Assembly: GCA_023396225.1 (NCBI GenBank)
Contig: JAEWWT010000027.1
Location: 62,001 to 126,000 of the forward strand
DNA length: 64,000 nt
Direction of reading: 5' to 3'
Origin: Bacillota bacterium
Lineage (GTDB): Bacteria > Bacillota > Clostridia > Oscillospirales > Ruminococcaceae
Shown here piece by piece: positions 39,490 to 46,627 of the stretch. The translations under genes were made by a program, and so were the position numbers. The notes beneath the pieces are model-generated. The model was not told the DNA's origin and ran no database searches. It was given only the letters and a program-made list of their open reading frames with translations. Every line of letters begins with the position of its first letter. Positions within the stretch are counted from its first letter, which is position 1.

Positions 39490-39999
39490 ATGGTGTTTAC
39501 AAAAAAATGTACGAATAAGCTGATACCTTATTTCGAGTATATATCTGAAATACCTGACGAGCTGATGCGCCAGCTTGAAATAACAATTGACAGGGGATAT
39601 AATGATATCAAGCTTGACAAGAAAGCCAACGGCAGAAATATTGCAAAGATACTAAATACAATTGCGGAGGGATTTATTGCTGACAACCGCATACCAAAGC
39701 CTTTTGCTGATGAACATGAACTTGCAGTTACAATCGGCGCGCTTTTCGGACATGCTGTCTGCATGCAGTATAACTGGAAGTGGGCAATGCTTGGCAAGAG
39801 CAAGGAGGCCGCAACTGTAAGTATTGTATCCCCTGGGAATTCATACTGCATCATGCCGCTTAACTATGCTTATAAAGTTCTGAATGGTGAAAAGAGCGGA
39901 TTTTACGGTGAATATGATAACTCAATGTATCTAATGTTCTGCGCATTGAGGGATATAGACAGTAAGCCGTCAGGGAAGTTGTTTACGCTTTTACAATGA
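39490..39999 (+). CDS. Hypothetical protein, 169 aa
   Basis: A soluble protein without signal or membrane segment. The segment HELAVTIGALFGHAVCMQYNWKW followed by a strand-rich stretch SIVSPGNSYCIMPLNYAYKV is reminiscent of the DUF3806 family, but I am not certain. GATAAGGAGCG lies just before the ATG. It is convergent with rnr across a shared terminator. Confidence 0.72.
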   Translation: MVFTKKCTNKLIPYFEYISEIPDELMRQLEITIDRGYNDIKLDKKANGRNIAKILNTIAEGFIADNRIPKPFADEHELAVTIGALFGHAVCMQYNWKWAMLGKSKEAATVSIVSPGNSYCIMPLNYAYKVLNGEKSGFYGEYDNSMYLMFCALRDIDSKPSGKLFTLLQ

Positions 40000-40014
40000 T
40001 TTTTTTACATAAAT

Positions 40015-40045
40015 AAACCCCGTCTGCTGAATAGACGGGGTTTTT
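40015..40045. terminator. Bidirectional terminator between the 39490 gene and rnr
   Basis: AAACCCCGTCT pairs with AGACGGGGTTT around a short loop, with A/T tracts on both sides; it serves both converging genes. Confidence 0.93.
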
Positions 40046-40047
40046 GT

Positions 40048-42159
40048 TTATGCAATTATAAAATCAATTTTACCTGATGAAACATCAGTGCTTACGCATT
40101 TTACCTTAACGGTATCACCGATACTGTAAGCGACAGTTTCACCCTTCTTATAGGAGAAATGTCCGTCATAGCTGTATGGTCCGTCAGGAAGTGAATCAAT
40201 TCTCACCATGCCCTCAACTGTGTTCGGCAGTTCAACATAGAAACCGTAATCCTGCATTGAAGATATCATACCCTCAAATTCTTCACCAATATGCGATGTC
40301 ATATATTCGGCTACATAGCAGTCTTCACATTCACGCTCAACTCTCATAGCAACAAGTTCCTGATTTGATGACTGAATTGAGGCATCCTTTGCAAAGCCTG
40401 CATAACGCTTCTGCATGAACTTTACAGGAAGTTTATTGTAGCAAAGGTCTGTTAGAATACGGTGAATTGCAAGGTCAGGATAACGTCTGATCGGGGAAGT
40501 GAAGTGAGAATAATCATCAAGCACAAGTCCGAAATGTCCGATTGGCTCGTCTGAATACTTTGCCTTTGCCATAGAACGAAGAACCATGTTGTTTATTACA
40601 GGGGCAAGCTTATTACCCTTTGTCTTTTCAAGGATTTCAGCAAGATGAACCGGCTTAACATTCTGGAAATGCGGAACTGACAGACCCATTCCTGCAACAA
40701 CATCCATAAGGTCGGCAACCTTTTCAGATGATGGATCTTCATGGACACGGTAAACAAACGGGATTCCGCTTTCCTTTGCAAGCTTGGCAGCGGAGGTGTT
40801 GGCCATGAGCATGAACTCCTCAATTATAAGTTCTGATTTTCCACGTTCACGCTTCTTAACATCTATGCAGACATCATTTTCATCAAGAATAAGCTTTGCT
40901 TCAGGAGTTTCAATCTGCGGAGCGCCACGTTTTATCTTGTTCGCTGTAAGAATTTCAGCAAGCTCTTCCATAAGGAAAATCGTCTGATTTAAATGGCTGT
41001 ATTTCTGAACAATTTCAGTATCAATATCTTCTTTTCTGTCAAGTATCTGGTTAATTTCTGAGTAAACGCCCTTTACTCTTGAACGGATAACCGTTTTGCT
41101 GAATTTATAATTTTCAAGCTTTCCGTCAGCTGAAATATTCATAAGGCAGGAGAATGCAAGTCTGTCTTCGTCAGGGTTTAGTGAGCATATACCATTTGAA
41201 AGCTCTTTCGGGAGCATAGGAATAACCTTGTCGGCATAGTAAATTGATGTTCCTCTGTTGAAAGCATCATTGTCAAGCTCTGACTTAGGTGTTACATAGT
41301 ATGATACATCGGCAATATGAACACCAAGAGCATAACCGTTTTCGGTTTTGCTTACGGATATAGCATCGTCGATATCCTTTGTGTCAGCGCCGTCAATTGT
41401 GAAGATTGTTTCATCACGTAGATCAAGTCTGCGGTTGATTTCTTCCTGACTTATTCCCATATGTGCAAGGTGTCTTGCCTCATCCATAACAACAAGCGGG
41501 AATTCTGTTTCAACTCCGTTTATGTGAAGGACTGCCCTTGCACTGCTTGAAGCCTTGTCAGATGTTCCGAACAAGCCTGTGATTCTTACTCTGTGGTCAG
41601 CATGACGTTCGGCACGCTTGCTTATTTCAGCAAGAACCTTGTCACCCTCATTAACCTTTACCTTCATACCGCTGATAACAAGCAGCTCTTTTGAAAGGCT
41701 GTCAGGACGGACACAAAGTGTATTGCCGTCTTTTTCAACGGTTCCTGTAAATTCGGAGAAATTCTCCTGAAGTATCTTGATAACTTCACCATCAGGAGAT
41801 TCACCTCTCTGTGGGATAAGCTTTCCGAGGACAACGTCGTTCGGCATAGCGCCCTTAAGGAATTTGCCCGGAACAAATACTTCTGAACCGTCATCCTTTT
41901 TAATAAATCCAAAGGTTTTATTTACTCTTGTAACAACGGCATGGAAAATGCCGAAGTCCTCACAAAGCACAAAGCCGTCTTTTCTTTCGAAAATTACTCC
42001 GTCTTTTTTCATTTCAAGTATAGCTTCCTTGAATTCAAGTGGGCTGTTTTTCCTGCCCTTGCATTTTGCAAAAAGCGTTTTATAAGGAATACATTTCTTT
42101 TCATTTTGTTTCAGGATGCTTTTGATTCTGGATTTATAGATTTCAATAGTTTCTGCCAT
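40048..42159 (-). CDS. rnr: Ribonuclease R
   Basis: RNase R is a processive 3'-5' exoribonuclease that degrades structured RNA and, with SmpB, trans-translation targets. The 703-residue enzyme has an N-terminal helix-turn-helix-like region, cold-shock OB folds (GFIKKDDGSEVFVPGKFL), the RNB catalytic core (FTIDGADTKDIDDAISVSK with the metal-binding aspartates; HFTSPIRRYPDLAIHRIL) and a C-terminal S1 domain (EGMISSMQDYGFYVELP). ATGs at 42171 and 42159 lie in frame; I use the second, MAETIEIYKS. It follows secG, as in many firmicutes. Confidence 0.95.
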   Translation of the reverse strand: MAETIEIYKSRIKSILKQNEKKCIPYKTLFAKCKGRKNSPLEFKEAILEMKKDGVIFERKDGFVLCEDFGIFHAVVTRVNKTFGFIKKDDGSEVFVPGKFLKGAMPNDVVLGKLIPQRGESPDGEVIKILQENFSEFTGTVEKDGNTLCVRPDSLSKELLVISGMKVKVNEGDKVLAEISKRAERHADHRVRITGLFGTSDKASSSARAVLHINGVETEFPLVVMDEARHLAHMGISQEEINRRLDLRDETIFTIDGADTKDIDDAISVSKTENGYALGVHIADVSYYVTPKSELDNDAFNRGTSIYYADKVIPMLPKELSNGICSLNPDEDRLAFSCLMNISADGKLENYKFSKTVIRSRVKGVYSEINQILDRKEDIDTEIVQKYSHLNQTIFLMEELAEILTANKIKRGAPQIETPEAKLILDENDVCIDVKKRERGKSELIIEEFMLMANTSAAKLAKESGIPFVYRVHEDPSSEKVADLMDVVAGMGLSVPHFQNVKPVHLAEILEKTKGNKLAPVINNMVLRSMAKAKYSDEPIGHFGLVLDDYSHFTSPIRRYPDLAIHRILTDLCYNKLPVKFMQKRYAGFAKDASIQSSNQELVAMRVERECEDCYVAEYMTSHIGEEFEGMISSMQDYGFYVELPNTVEGMVRIDSLPDGPYSYDGHFSYKKGETVAYSIGDTVKVKCVSTDVSSGKIDFIIA

Positions 42160-42230
42160 AGCTGTGACCATCCTTTCTGACTTAGCTGTATTTATATAAG
42201 TATTTGCATATTGTCCGAAAAAATTACATT

Positions 42231-42261
42231 AAAAAAGTCCTGCGTTAAAGAAACACAGGAC
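42231..42261 (-). terminator. Terminator after secG
   Basis: GTCCTG and CAGGAC with partial inner pairing, followed by TTTTTT on the minus strand. It lies between secG and rnr. Confidence 0.8.
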
Positions 42262-42279
42262 AGTATAAGCCGTAACGCC

Positions 42280-42543
42280 TTACTTTGTAAAGAAAACTGA
42301 TATAAAGTTAACGGCAAGAGTAACAACGAAAAAGATTACAGCACAGTATTTTGTAAGTCTTTCAAGAGCTTTTTCTTTTGTGCTTCCTGCATTCTTTCCA
42401 TAAAAGCTGTCATTGTTTGAACCGCCGATAGCTGAAGTCATTCCCTGGTCCTTGTTTGATTGAGCGAGAGTAACAGCAATAATTACAAGGCTTGAAATAA
42501 GAAGCAGTATACCGCCGACAATCTGAAGCGCACCGAATTCCAT
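42280..42543 (-). CDS. secG: Preprotein translocase subunit SecG
   Basis: SecG is the small accessory subunit of the SecYEG channel. The 87-residue protein has two membrane helices (IVGGILLLISSLVIIAVTLA; CAVIFFVVTLAVNFISVFF) and the family's linker with LAQSNKDQGMTSAIGG. GGAGG lies a few bases before the ATG. It precedes rnr, though a terminator hairpin separates them. Confidence 0.92.
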   Translation of the reverse strand: MEFGALQIVGGILLLISSLVIIAVTLAQSNKDQGMTSAIGGSNNDSFYGKNAGSTKEKALERLTKYCAVIFFVVTLAVNFISVFFTK

Positions 42544-42637
42544 TTATATTTCCTCCAAATTTGTTACATAAGATTTTTATTCATCGTTATTATATCACAT
42601 AATATTTTTATTTGCAAGCTTTTTTAAAACAAATAAT

Positions 42638-42755
42638 TTAGGGCAATTCCGCACAAAGCCAAAGGCTACGTTTCGACGATTTGAGAAACAGCAAAAATAC
42701 GTTACTGAGCCTGTTTTGAAAATCAACAGAAACGTATTTTGCGGTATTGCCTTAA
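42638..42755. repeat. MITE-like repeat, copy 2 (118 bp)
   Basis: Same element as 6392-6507. It starts TTAGGGCAATTCCGCACAA and ends with the inverse of TTAAGGCAATACCGCA. It shares the interior blocks GGCTACGTTTCG, ATTTGAGAAAC, AAATACGTTACTGAGCCTG and TTTTGAAAATC. The AGCC-AAA-GGCT hairpin is preserved while its loop differs from copy 1. It lies in the intergenic region between secG and the lysozyme gene. Confidence 0.8.
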
Positions 42756-42809
42756 TATTTGGAAAATGTCAGAAATAAGCCGCCCATTATGAAATGAGCA
42801 GCTTAAATG

Positions 42810-43568
42810 CTATATCTGTTTCTTTGTAACTGTCATGCCAAGTTTCAGACATTCGTTTGTAATCTTATCTGTCTGTTCTTGATTAGCTTTGCAGAAGGTG
42901 GCTGTAATTTCATAAAATTTGAACTTGTCGCCATAGCCGTTAAGCTGTGCTTTTTTTATAATAGACGGATAGTCAATATAGCATTTGTTCATGTCTACAG
43001 AACCTTTTGCTCCGTCTATTTTGCCCTTCCATGAATACTGCCATATGCCATAGTTTTTTGCATAGGTTGGCTTTACGTCCTCAACCCTTGCAACCCATGA
43101 AGCAAATCTTTTGGTGGTTGCCTCCGGTATATTTGAGTAGAAGAACGTGTCAAAGCTGTATATTCCAGCAAAGTAACCCTCTTTTTCAAGCCGTCCGCAG
43201 AATGCGGTTATGATTTCTTCACATATTGACTTGCTCAGAGTGGTGTGAGGAACTGTTTCAATATCAAAATAAAGCGGATATTCAAACTGTTTCCCCTTAA
43301 CAATTTCAAGCATGAATTCTGCTTCCTGTACAGCTGCTTCTTCTGTCAGAGCATAGCTGAAATGATATGCTCCAACAGGTATTCCGTATTTTTTGCATTG
43401 AGAGTAATAATCCTCAAATTTAGTGTCATACTGGTCGGGATATTTCTTGCCGTATCCTGTTCTGAGGATGGCAAAGTCAACTCCCGAGTCTTTTACCTTC
43501 TTGAAGTCAATATCTCCGTTATGATTACTGAGATCAATACCTGTTCTAAGAATCGTTGCTATTGTCAT
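42810..43568 (-). CDS. GH25 lysozyme (endolysin-like)
   Basis: The 252-residue protein is a glycoside hydrolase family 25 muramidase: GIDLSNHNGDIDFKKVKDSG at the N-terminus, AILRTGYGKKYPDQ, GAYHFSYALTEE and the catalytic DxE in YPLYFDIET. A short C-terminal region of about 45 residues may bind the cell wall. No signal peptide is present, as for phage endolysins released through a holin. The ATG at 43568 falls inside the end of the upstream holin gene. An isolated lysis pair like this suggests a prophage remnant or a domesticated export system. Confidence 0.92.
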   Translation of the reverse strand: MTIATILRTGIDLSNHNGDIDFKKVKDSGVDFAILRTGYGKKYPDQYDTKFEDYYSQCKKYGIPVGAYHFSYALTEEAAVQEAEFMLEIVKGKQFEYPLYFDIETVPHTTLSKSICEEIITAFCGRLEKEGYFAGIYSFDTFFYSNIPEATTKRFASWVARVEDVKPTYAKNYGIWQYSWKGKIDGAKGSVDMNKCYIDYPSIIKKAQLNGYGDKFKFYEITATFCKANQEQTDKITNECLKLGMTVTKKQI

Positions 43569-43956
43569 TCTCCCCTTTCTTCTTGATTTGTCCGAGTACA
43601 GAAATAATTTTCTGCGGAACAGGCACTCCTGCTGCTGCAGCATTTTCTATAATTGAAATGCTTTCGTTTGCGATATAAAACATGATAGTGACATTTCTTA
43701 AAATGTGATCCTGACAGATTACATTAACATCAACGATGTTTGCAATAATGACTATAATAAATATCATCAATTTTTTGGCAATGCCCTTGGCACCAATTTC
43801 GGAAGAAAGAGTCTTTTTTATAACTGCAACAATTACTCCCGAGATATAGTCGAGTATCATAAGTGTTATTAATGCCCACATCAGACCATCTATATCATTG
43901 AACAGATAACCGAGCAGCAAGCTGATTGCTGCTGATATGGCTTTAAATTTATTCAT
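43546..43956 (-). CDS. Phage holin family protein
   Basis: The 136-residue protein is a toxin-secretion/phage-lysis holin. It has several membrane helices (FKAISAAISLLLGYLF; LMWALITLMILDYISGVIVA; IFIIVIIANIVDVNVI), the motif LDYISGVIVAVIKK, and ANESISIIENAAAAGVPVP near the C-terminus, which is typical of the family. It ends in a basic tail. It overlaps the lysozyme gene by 23 bases, so holin and lysozyme are translated together. The start at 43956 (MNKFKAIS) is chosen over 43974. Confidence 0.9.
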   Translation of the reverse strand: MNKFKAISAAISLLLGYLFNDIDGLMWALITLMILDYISGVIVAVIKKTLSSEIGAKGIAKKLMIFIIVIIANIVDVNVICQDHILRNVTIMFYIANESISIIENAAAAGVPVPQKIISVLGQIKKKGENDNSNDS

Positions 43957-44015
43957 AATAACTAATATATGCACTTCCTTTCAAAAATGTTCCCTCTCAT
44001 ATACCGATAAAGTAA

Positions 44016-44043
44016 CAAAAAAGTTGCACGTTTTAGTGCAACT
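44016..44043 (-). terminator. Terminator-like hairpin in the holin leader
   Basis: AGTTGCAC pairs with GTGCAACT around six bases and is followed by TTTTTTG on the minus strand, about 60 bases before the holin start. It is either an attenuator of the lysis pair or a leftover terminator of a lost upstream gene. Confidence 0.65.
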
Positions 44044-44059
44044 GGACACAATTAATTCA

Positions 44060-44088
44060 TTGACATATTATTGCTAACATGATATTAT
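44060..44088 (+). promoter_or_regulatory. Promoter of the metallo-beta-lactamase lipoprotein gene
   Basis: TTGACA (44060-44065), 17 bases, TATTAT (44083-44088). The transcript would begin about 45 bases before the multi-hairpin element. Confidence 0.85.
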
Positions 44089-44139
44089 TTAGCTTGAAAT
44101 TAAGCTGAAACGATTACATATAACAGCTTGGAGGAATCA

Positions 44140-44262
44140 AGATTGAAAGATTTATCTTTCAATCTACGAGTTTTGTGCTTTTCGAACTGTCGTTCGAAAT
44201 TTTGCTTAGCAAAAACCACACAAAACATCAAAGAGAGGAGGCATGCTTCCTATGGAAGCATG
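44140..44262 (+). repeat. Structured multi-hairpin element, copy B, with an extra hairpin
   Basis: An 11-bp hairpin AGATTGAAAGA/TCTTTCAATCT (44140-44165, loop TTTA) precedes a stem GTTTTGTG/CACAAAAC (44170-44226) enclosing TTTCGAAC-TGTC-GTTCGAAA and TTTTGC-TTA-GCAAAA. GAGAGGAGG follows. A further 9-bp hairpin CATGCTTCC/GGAAGCATG (44242-44262) then separates this binding site from the start codon at 44272. Confidence 0.75.
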
Positions 44263-44271
44263 GTAATAAAA

Positions 44272-45047
44272 ATGAAAATTAAGATTTTTGCAGCATTATT
44301 GTCAGCACTTTCATTGTTAGCATTTACAGGCTGCGGCAGTACTGAAGAAAGCGCTGTTACAACAGTAAGTGAAACAGTTACGGAAAGCAAGACAGAATCA
44401 GAAACAGAGGAATCTGTTACTGAAGTTACCGAAAAAACAGGTGACGGTAAAACTCATATCACATTGATAGATCATGCATGTATCATGATTAAATCAGCAG
44501 CAGGAACTGTTATTTATGTTGACCCTAATTCATCTGCGAAATGTGAAGTAGAAGCAGATGCAATTTTCGTTACTCATCCGCATAATGATCATAATGTTGT
44601 AAGTGTTGTACCACATAAGGACACAACCCAGGAAATCACAAACTTTGATATGTTAAGCAAGGGTGAATACAAGACAGTACAAGTTGAAGATTTTACTGTT
44701 ACTGCTGTTCCTTCATATAATAATGGTCACCCAAAGGACTTCAATGTAGGCTATGTTATTGAAGTTGACGGAATAAAGATTTACCATGCAGGCGATACAT
44801 CAAAGATCGATGAAATAGCTGATATTGCCAAATGGGCATTGACTACGCATTTTATCCGACAGACGGAACTTATAACATGGGAATTGAAGAGGCACTTAAA
44901 TGTGCAGATATAGTCGGAGCAAAATATAATGTGGCAATGCATACAGCAGCTCAGGGGAATTACAATCAGGAAGCATATGATGCGTTTGCTGAAAAGTATG
45001 GAGAAACAATTAAGAGTGGTGAAAGCATAGAAATTCCGGCAGAGTAA
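44272..45047 (+). pseudogene. Metallo-beta-lactamase-fold lipoprotein, frameshifted
   Basis: The product begins with a lipoprotein signal, MKIKIFAALLSALSLLAF then TGCGS, and a Thr/Glu-rich linker. The metallo-beta-lactamase core (UlaG-like) has LIDHACIMIKSAAGTVIYVD, the zinc motif FVTHPHNDHN and YHAGDTSKI. At GCCAAATGGGC (44830-44832) the frame breaks. The next frame continues MGIDYAFYPTDGTYNMGIEE and NVAMHTAAQGNYN to a stop at 45047. One more A in the AAA run gives a continuous 258-residue protein, so a single missing base separates the two halves. The substrate is unknown. Confidence 0.85.
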
Positions 45048-45064
45048 GAAATTTATTAAGTAAC

Positions 45065-45111
45065 AAATACCGCTACAGAAGCTAAACACAAGCTTTCTGC
45101 ACGGTATTTTT
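45065..45111 (+). terminator. Terminator after the metallo-beta-lactamase gene
   Basis: AAATACCG and CGGTATTT enclose a further ACAGAAGCT/AGCTTTCTG pairing; TTTTATTTG follows. Confidence 0.88.
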
Positions 45112-45305
45112 ATTTGCACAAGTAATGATAATAGCATGATTGTGAACAATTTGTAAACTATAAAATAAACTATTGAATATCATAATAAGGTGTGATATTA
45201 TATTACATAACATATAATATTAATTTAAATACATAAAAAGTAAACAGATAACTATTATTGAGTAAATTATACCCTAAAAATGGTTGCTGTAATGTCGGTT
45301 TTTGC
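45112..45305. other. AT-rich intergenic stretch before serC
   Basis: About 190 bases, strongly AT-rich, with no open frame or recognisable site. TTTGTAAACTAT occurs at about 45150 and resembles one half of the palindrome at 62191, but is not itself palindromic. Confidence 0.5.
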
Positions 45306-45334
45306 TTGACTTTAGCGTATTGTACTGATATAAT
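45306..45334 (+). promoter_or_regulatory. serC promoter
   Basis: TTGACT (45306-45311), 17 bases, TATAAT (45329-45334), preceded by TGA (extended -10). Confidence 0.9.
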
Positions 45335-45364
45335 AATATGTATGATTTATACATCATACATATT
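45335..45364 (+). promoter_or_regulatory. Perfect 12-bp inverted repeat overlapping the serC transcription start
   Basis: AATATGTATGAT and its exact inverse ATCATACATATT flank six bases and begin directly after the -10. The position fits a repressor operator, or a 5' hairpin in the mRNA, controlling serC and serA. Confidence 0.75.
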
Positions 45365-45382
45365 TTATTGGAGGTCATTAAA

Positions 45383-46462
45383 ATGTCCAGAGTTTATAAC
45401 TTTAGCGCAGGTCCTGCAATTCTTCCTGAAAAGGTCCTCAAAATTGCTGCTGATGAAATGCTTGATTATAAGGGCACAGGTCAGTCTGTAATGGAGATGT
45501 CCCACAGATCTAAAGAATACCAGGCAATTATCGATGAAACTGAAGCATTACTTCGTGAAGTAATGTCAATCCCTGACAACTACAAGGTTCTTTTCTTGCA
45601 GGGCGGTGCTTCCTCCCAGTTTGCAATGATTCCTTTGAACCTCATGAACAAATCCGGCAAGGCTGATTTCGTTATCACAGGTCAGTGGGCTAACAAGGCT
45701 TATCAGGAAGCCTCTCGATACGGCGATTGTAAGGTTATAGCTTCCTCCAAGGATAAAACATTTTCATATATTCCTGAACTTGACAAGAGCGAATTCAGAC
45801 CAGATGCAGATTACTTCCATATCTGTGAAAATAACTCAATTTATGGAACAAAATGGACTGAACTCCCTGACACAGGAAATGTTCCTCTCATATCTGACAT
45901 GTCATCATGTATTTTTTCTGAACCTGTTGATGTATCAAAGTATGGCTTGATTTATGCTGGCGCACAGAAGAACATGGGACCTTCCGGTCTTACTGTTGTA
46001 ATTATCCGTGAAGACCTTATCGGCAACGCAAAGGATATTACTCCTACAATGTTCAACTATCAGATTCATGCTGATAATGGTTCAATGTACAACACACCAC
46101 CAACATATGGTATCTATATCCTCAAGCTTGTTCTTGAATGTGTTAAGGAACAGGGTGGACTTGAAGGAATGAAGGCTATCAATGAAAAGAAGGCTGCTTT
46201 AATCTATGATTTCCTTGACAACTCAAAGATGTTTAAGGCAACAGTTCAGGGTAAGGACCGTTCACTTATGAACATTCCTTTTGTAACTGGAAATGAAGAA
46301 CTTGATGCAAAGTTTGTTTCTGAAGCTAAGAAGGCTGGATTTATCAACCTTAAGGGACACAGATCTGTTGGCGGTATGAGAGCTTCTATTTACAATGCAA
46401 TGCCAATAGCAGGCTGTGAAGCACTCGTTAAGTTCATGAAGGAATTTGAAGCAAACAACTAA
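45383..46462 (+). CDS. serC: Phosphoserine aminotransferase
   Basis: SerC transaminates 3-phosphohydroxypyruvate to 3-phosphoserine, the second step of serine synthesis. The 359-residue PLP enzyme begins MSRVYNFSAGPAILPEKVL and shows MEMSHRSKEYQAII, LFLQGGASSQFAMIPLNL, the PLP-lysine region YGLIYAGAQKNMGPSGLTVV and GHRSVGGMRASIYNAM. Length and motifs are standard. GGAGG precedes the ATG at 45383; a frame from 45338 is too long. serA follows 165 bases downstream, separated by a structured element. Confidence 0.96.
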   Translation: MSRVYNFSAGPAILPEKVLKIAADEMLDYKGTGQSVMEMSHRSKEYQAIIDETEALLREVMSIPDNYKVLFLQGGASSQFAMIPLNLMNKSGKADFVITGQWANKAYQEASRYGDCKVIASSKDKTFSYIPELDKSEFRPDADYFHICENNSIYGTKWTELPDTGNVPLISDMSSCIFSEPVDVSKYGLIYAGAQKNMGPSGLTVVIIREDLIGNAKDITPTMFNYQIHADNGSMYNTPPTYGIYILKLVLECVKEQGGLEGMKAINEKKAALIYDFLDNSKMFKATVQGKDRSLMNIPFVTGNEELDAKFVSEAKKAGFINLKGHRSVGGMRASIYNAMPIAGCEALVKFMKEFEANN

Positions 46463-46527
46463 TTGAGCATTATTTCGATTATAAGGGCAGTTAATTCTGC
46501 CCGTATAATTCATTTTAAAATTAGCAA

Positions 46528-46616
46528 AGCTTGAAAATAGTTTTTCAAGCTGGGGGTTTGGCACTTAGGACTATAGTCTGAAATCTGCTTTGCAGGCTGT
46601 CAAAACTCAGAAAGGA
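46528..46616 (+). repeat. Structured multi-hairpin element, copy C, between serC and serA
   Basis: A 10-bp hairpin AGCTTGAAAA/TTTTCAAGCT with loop TAGT is followed by a weaker stem, GGGTTTGGCA with TGTCAAAACTC, which needs a bulged A and wobble pairs. It encloses TTAGGAC/GTCTGAA and CTGC-TTT-GCAG. AGAAAGGA (46609-46616) begins directly after the closing stem and serves serA. Confidence 0.7.
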
Positions 46617-46627
46617 TGGTCACTACA

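Noticed and set aside
40048..42171. Antisense frames over rnr, ftsH, rnj and other long genes
   Set aside because: They are shadows of well-conserved genes, lack binding sites and show no recognisable motifs.
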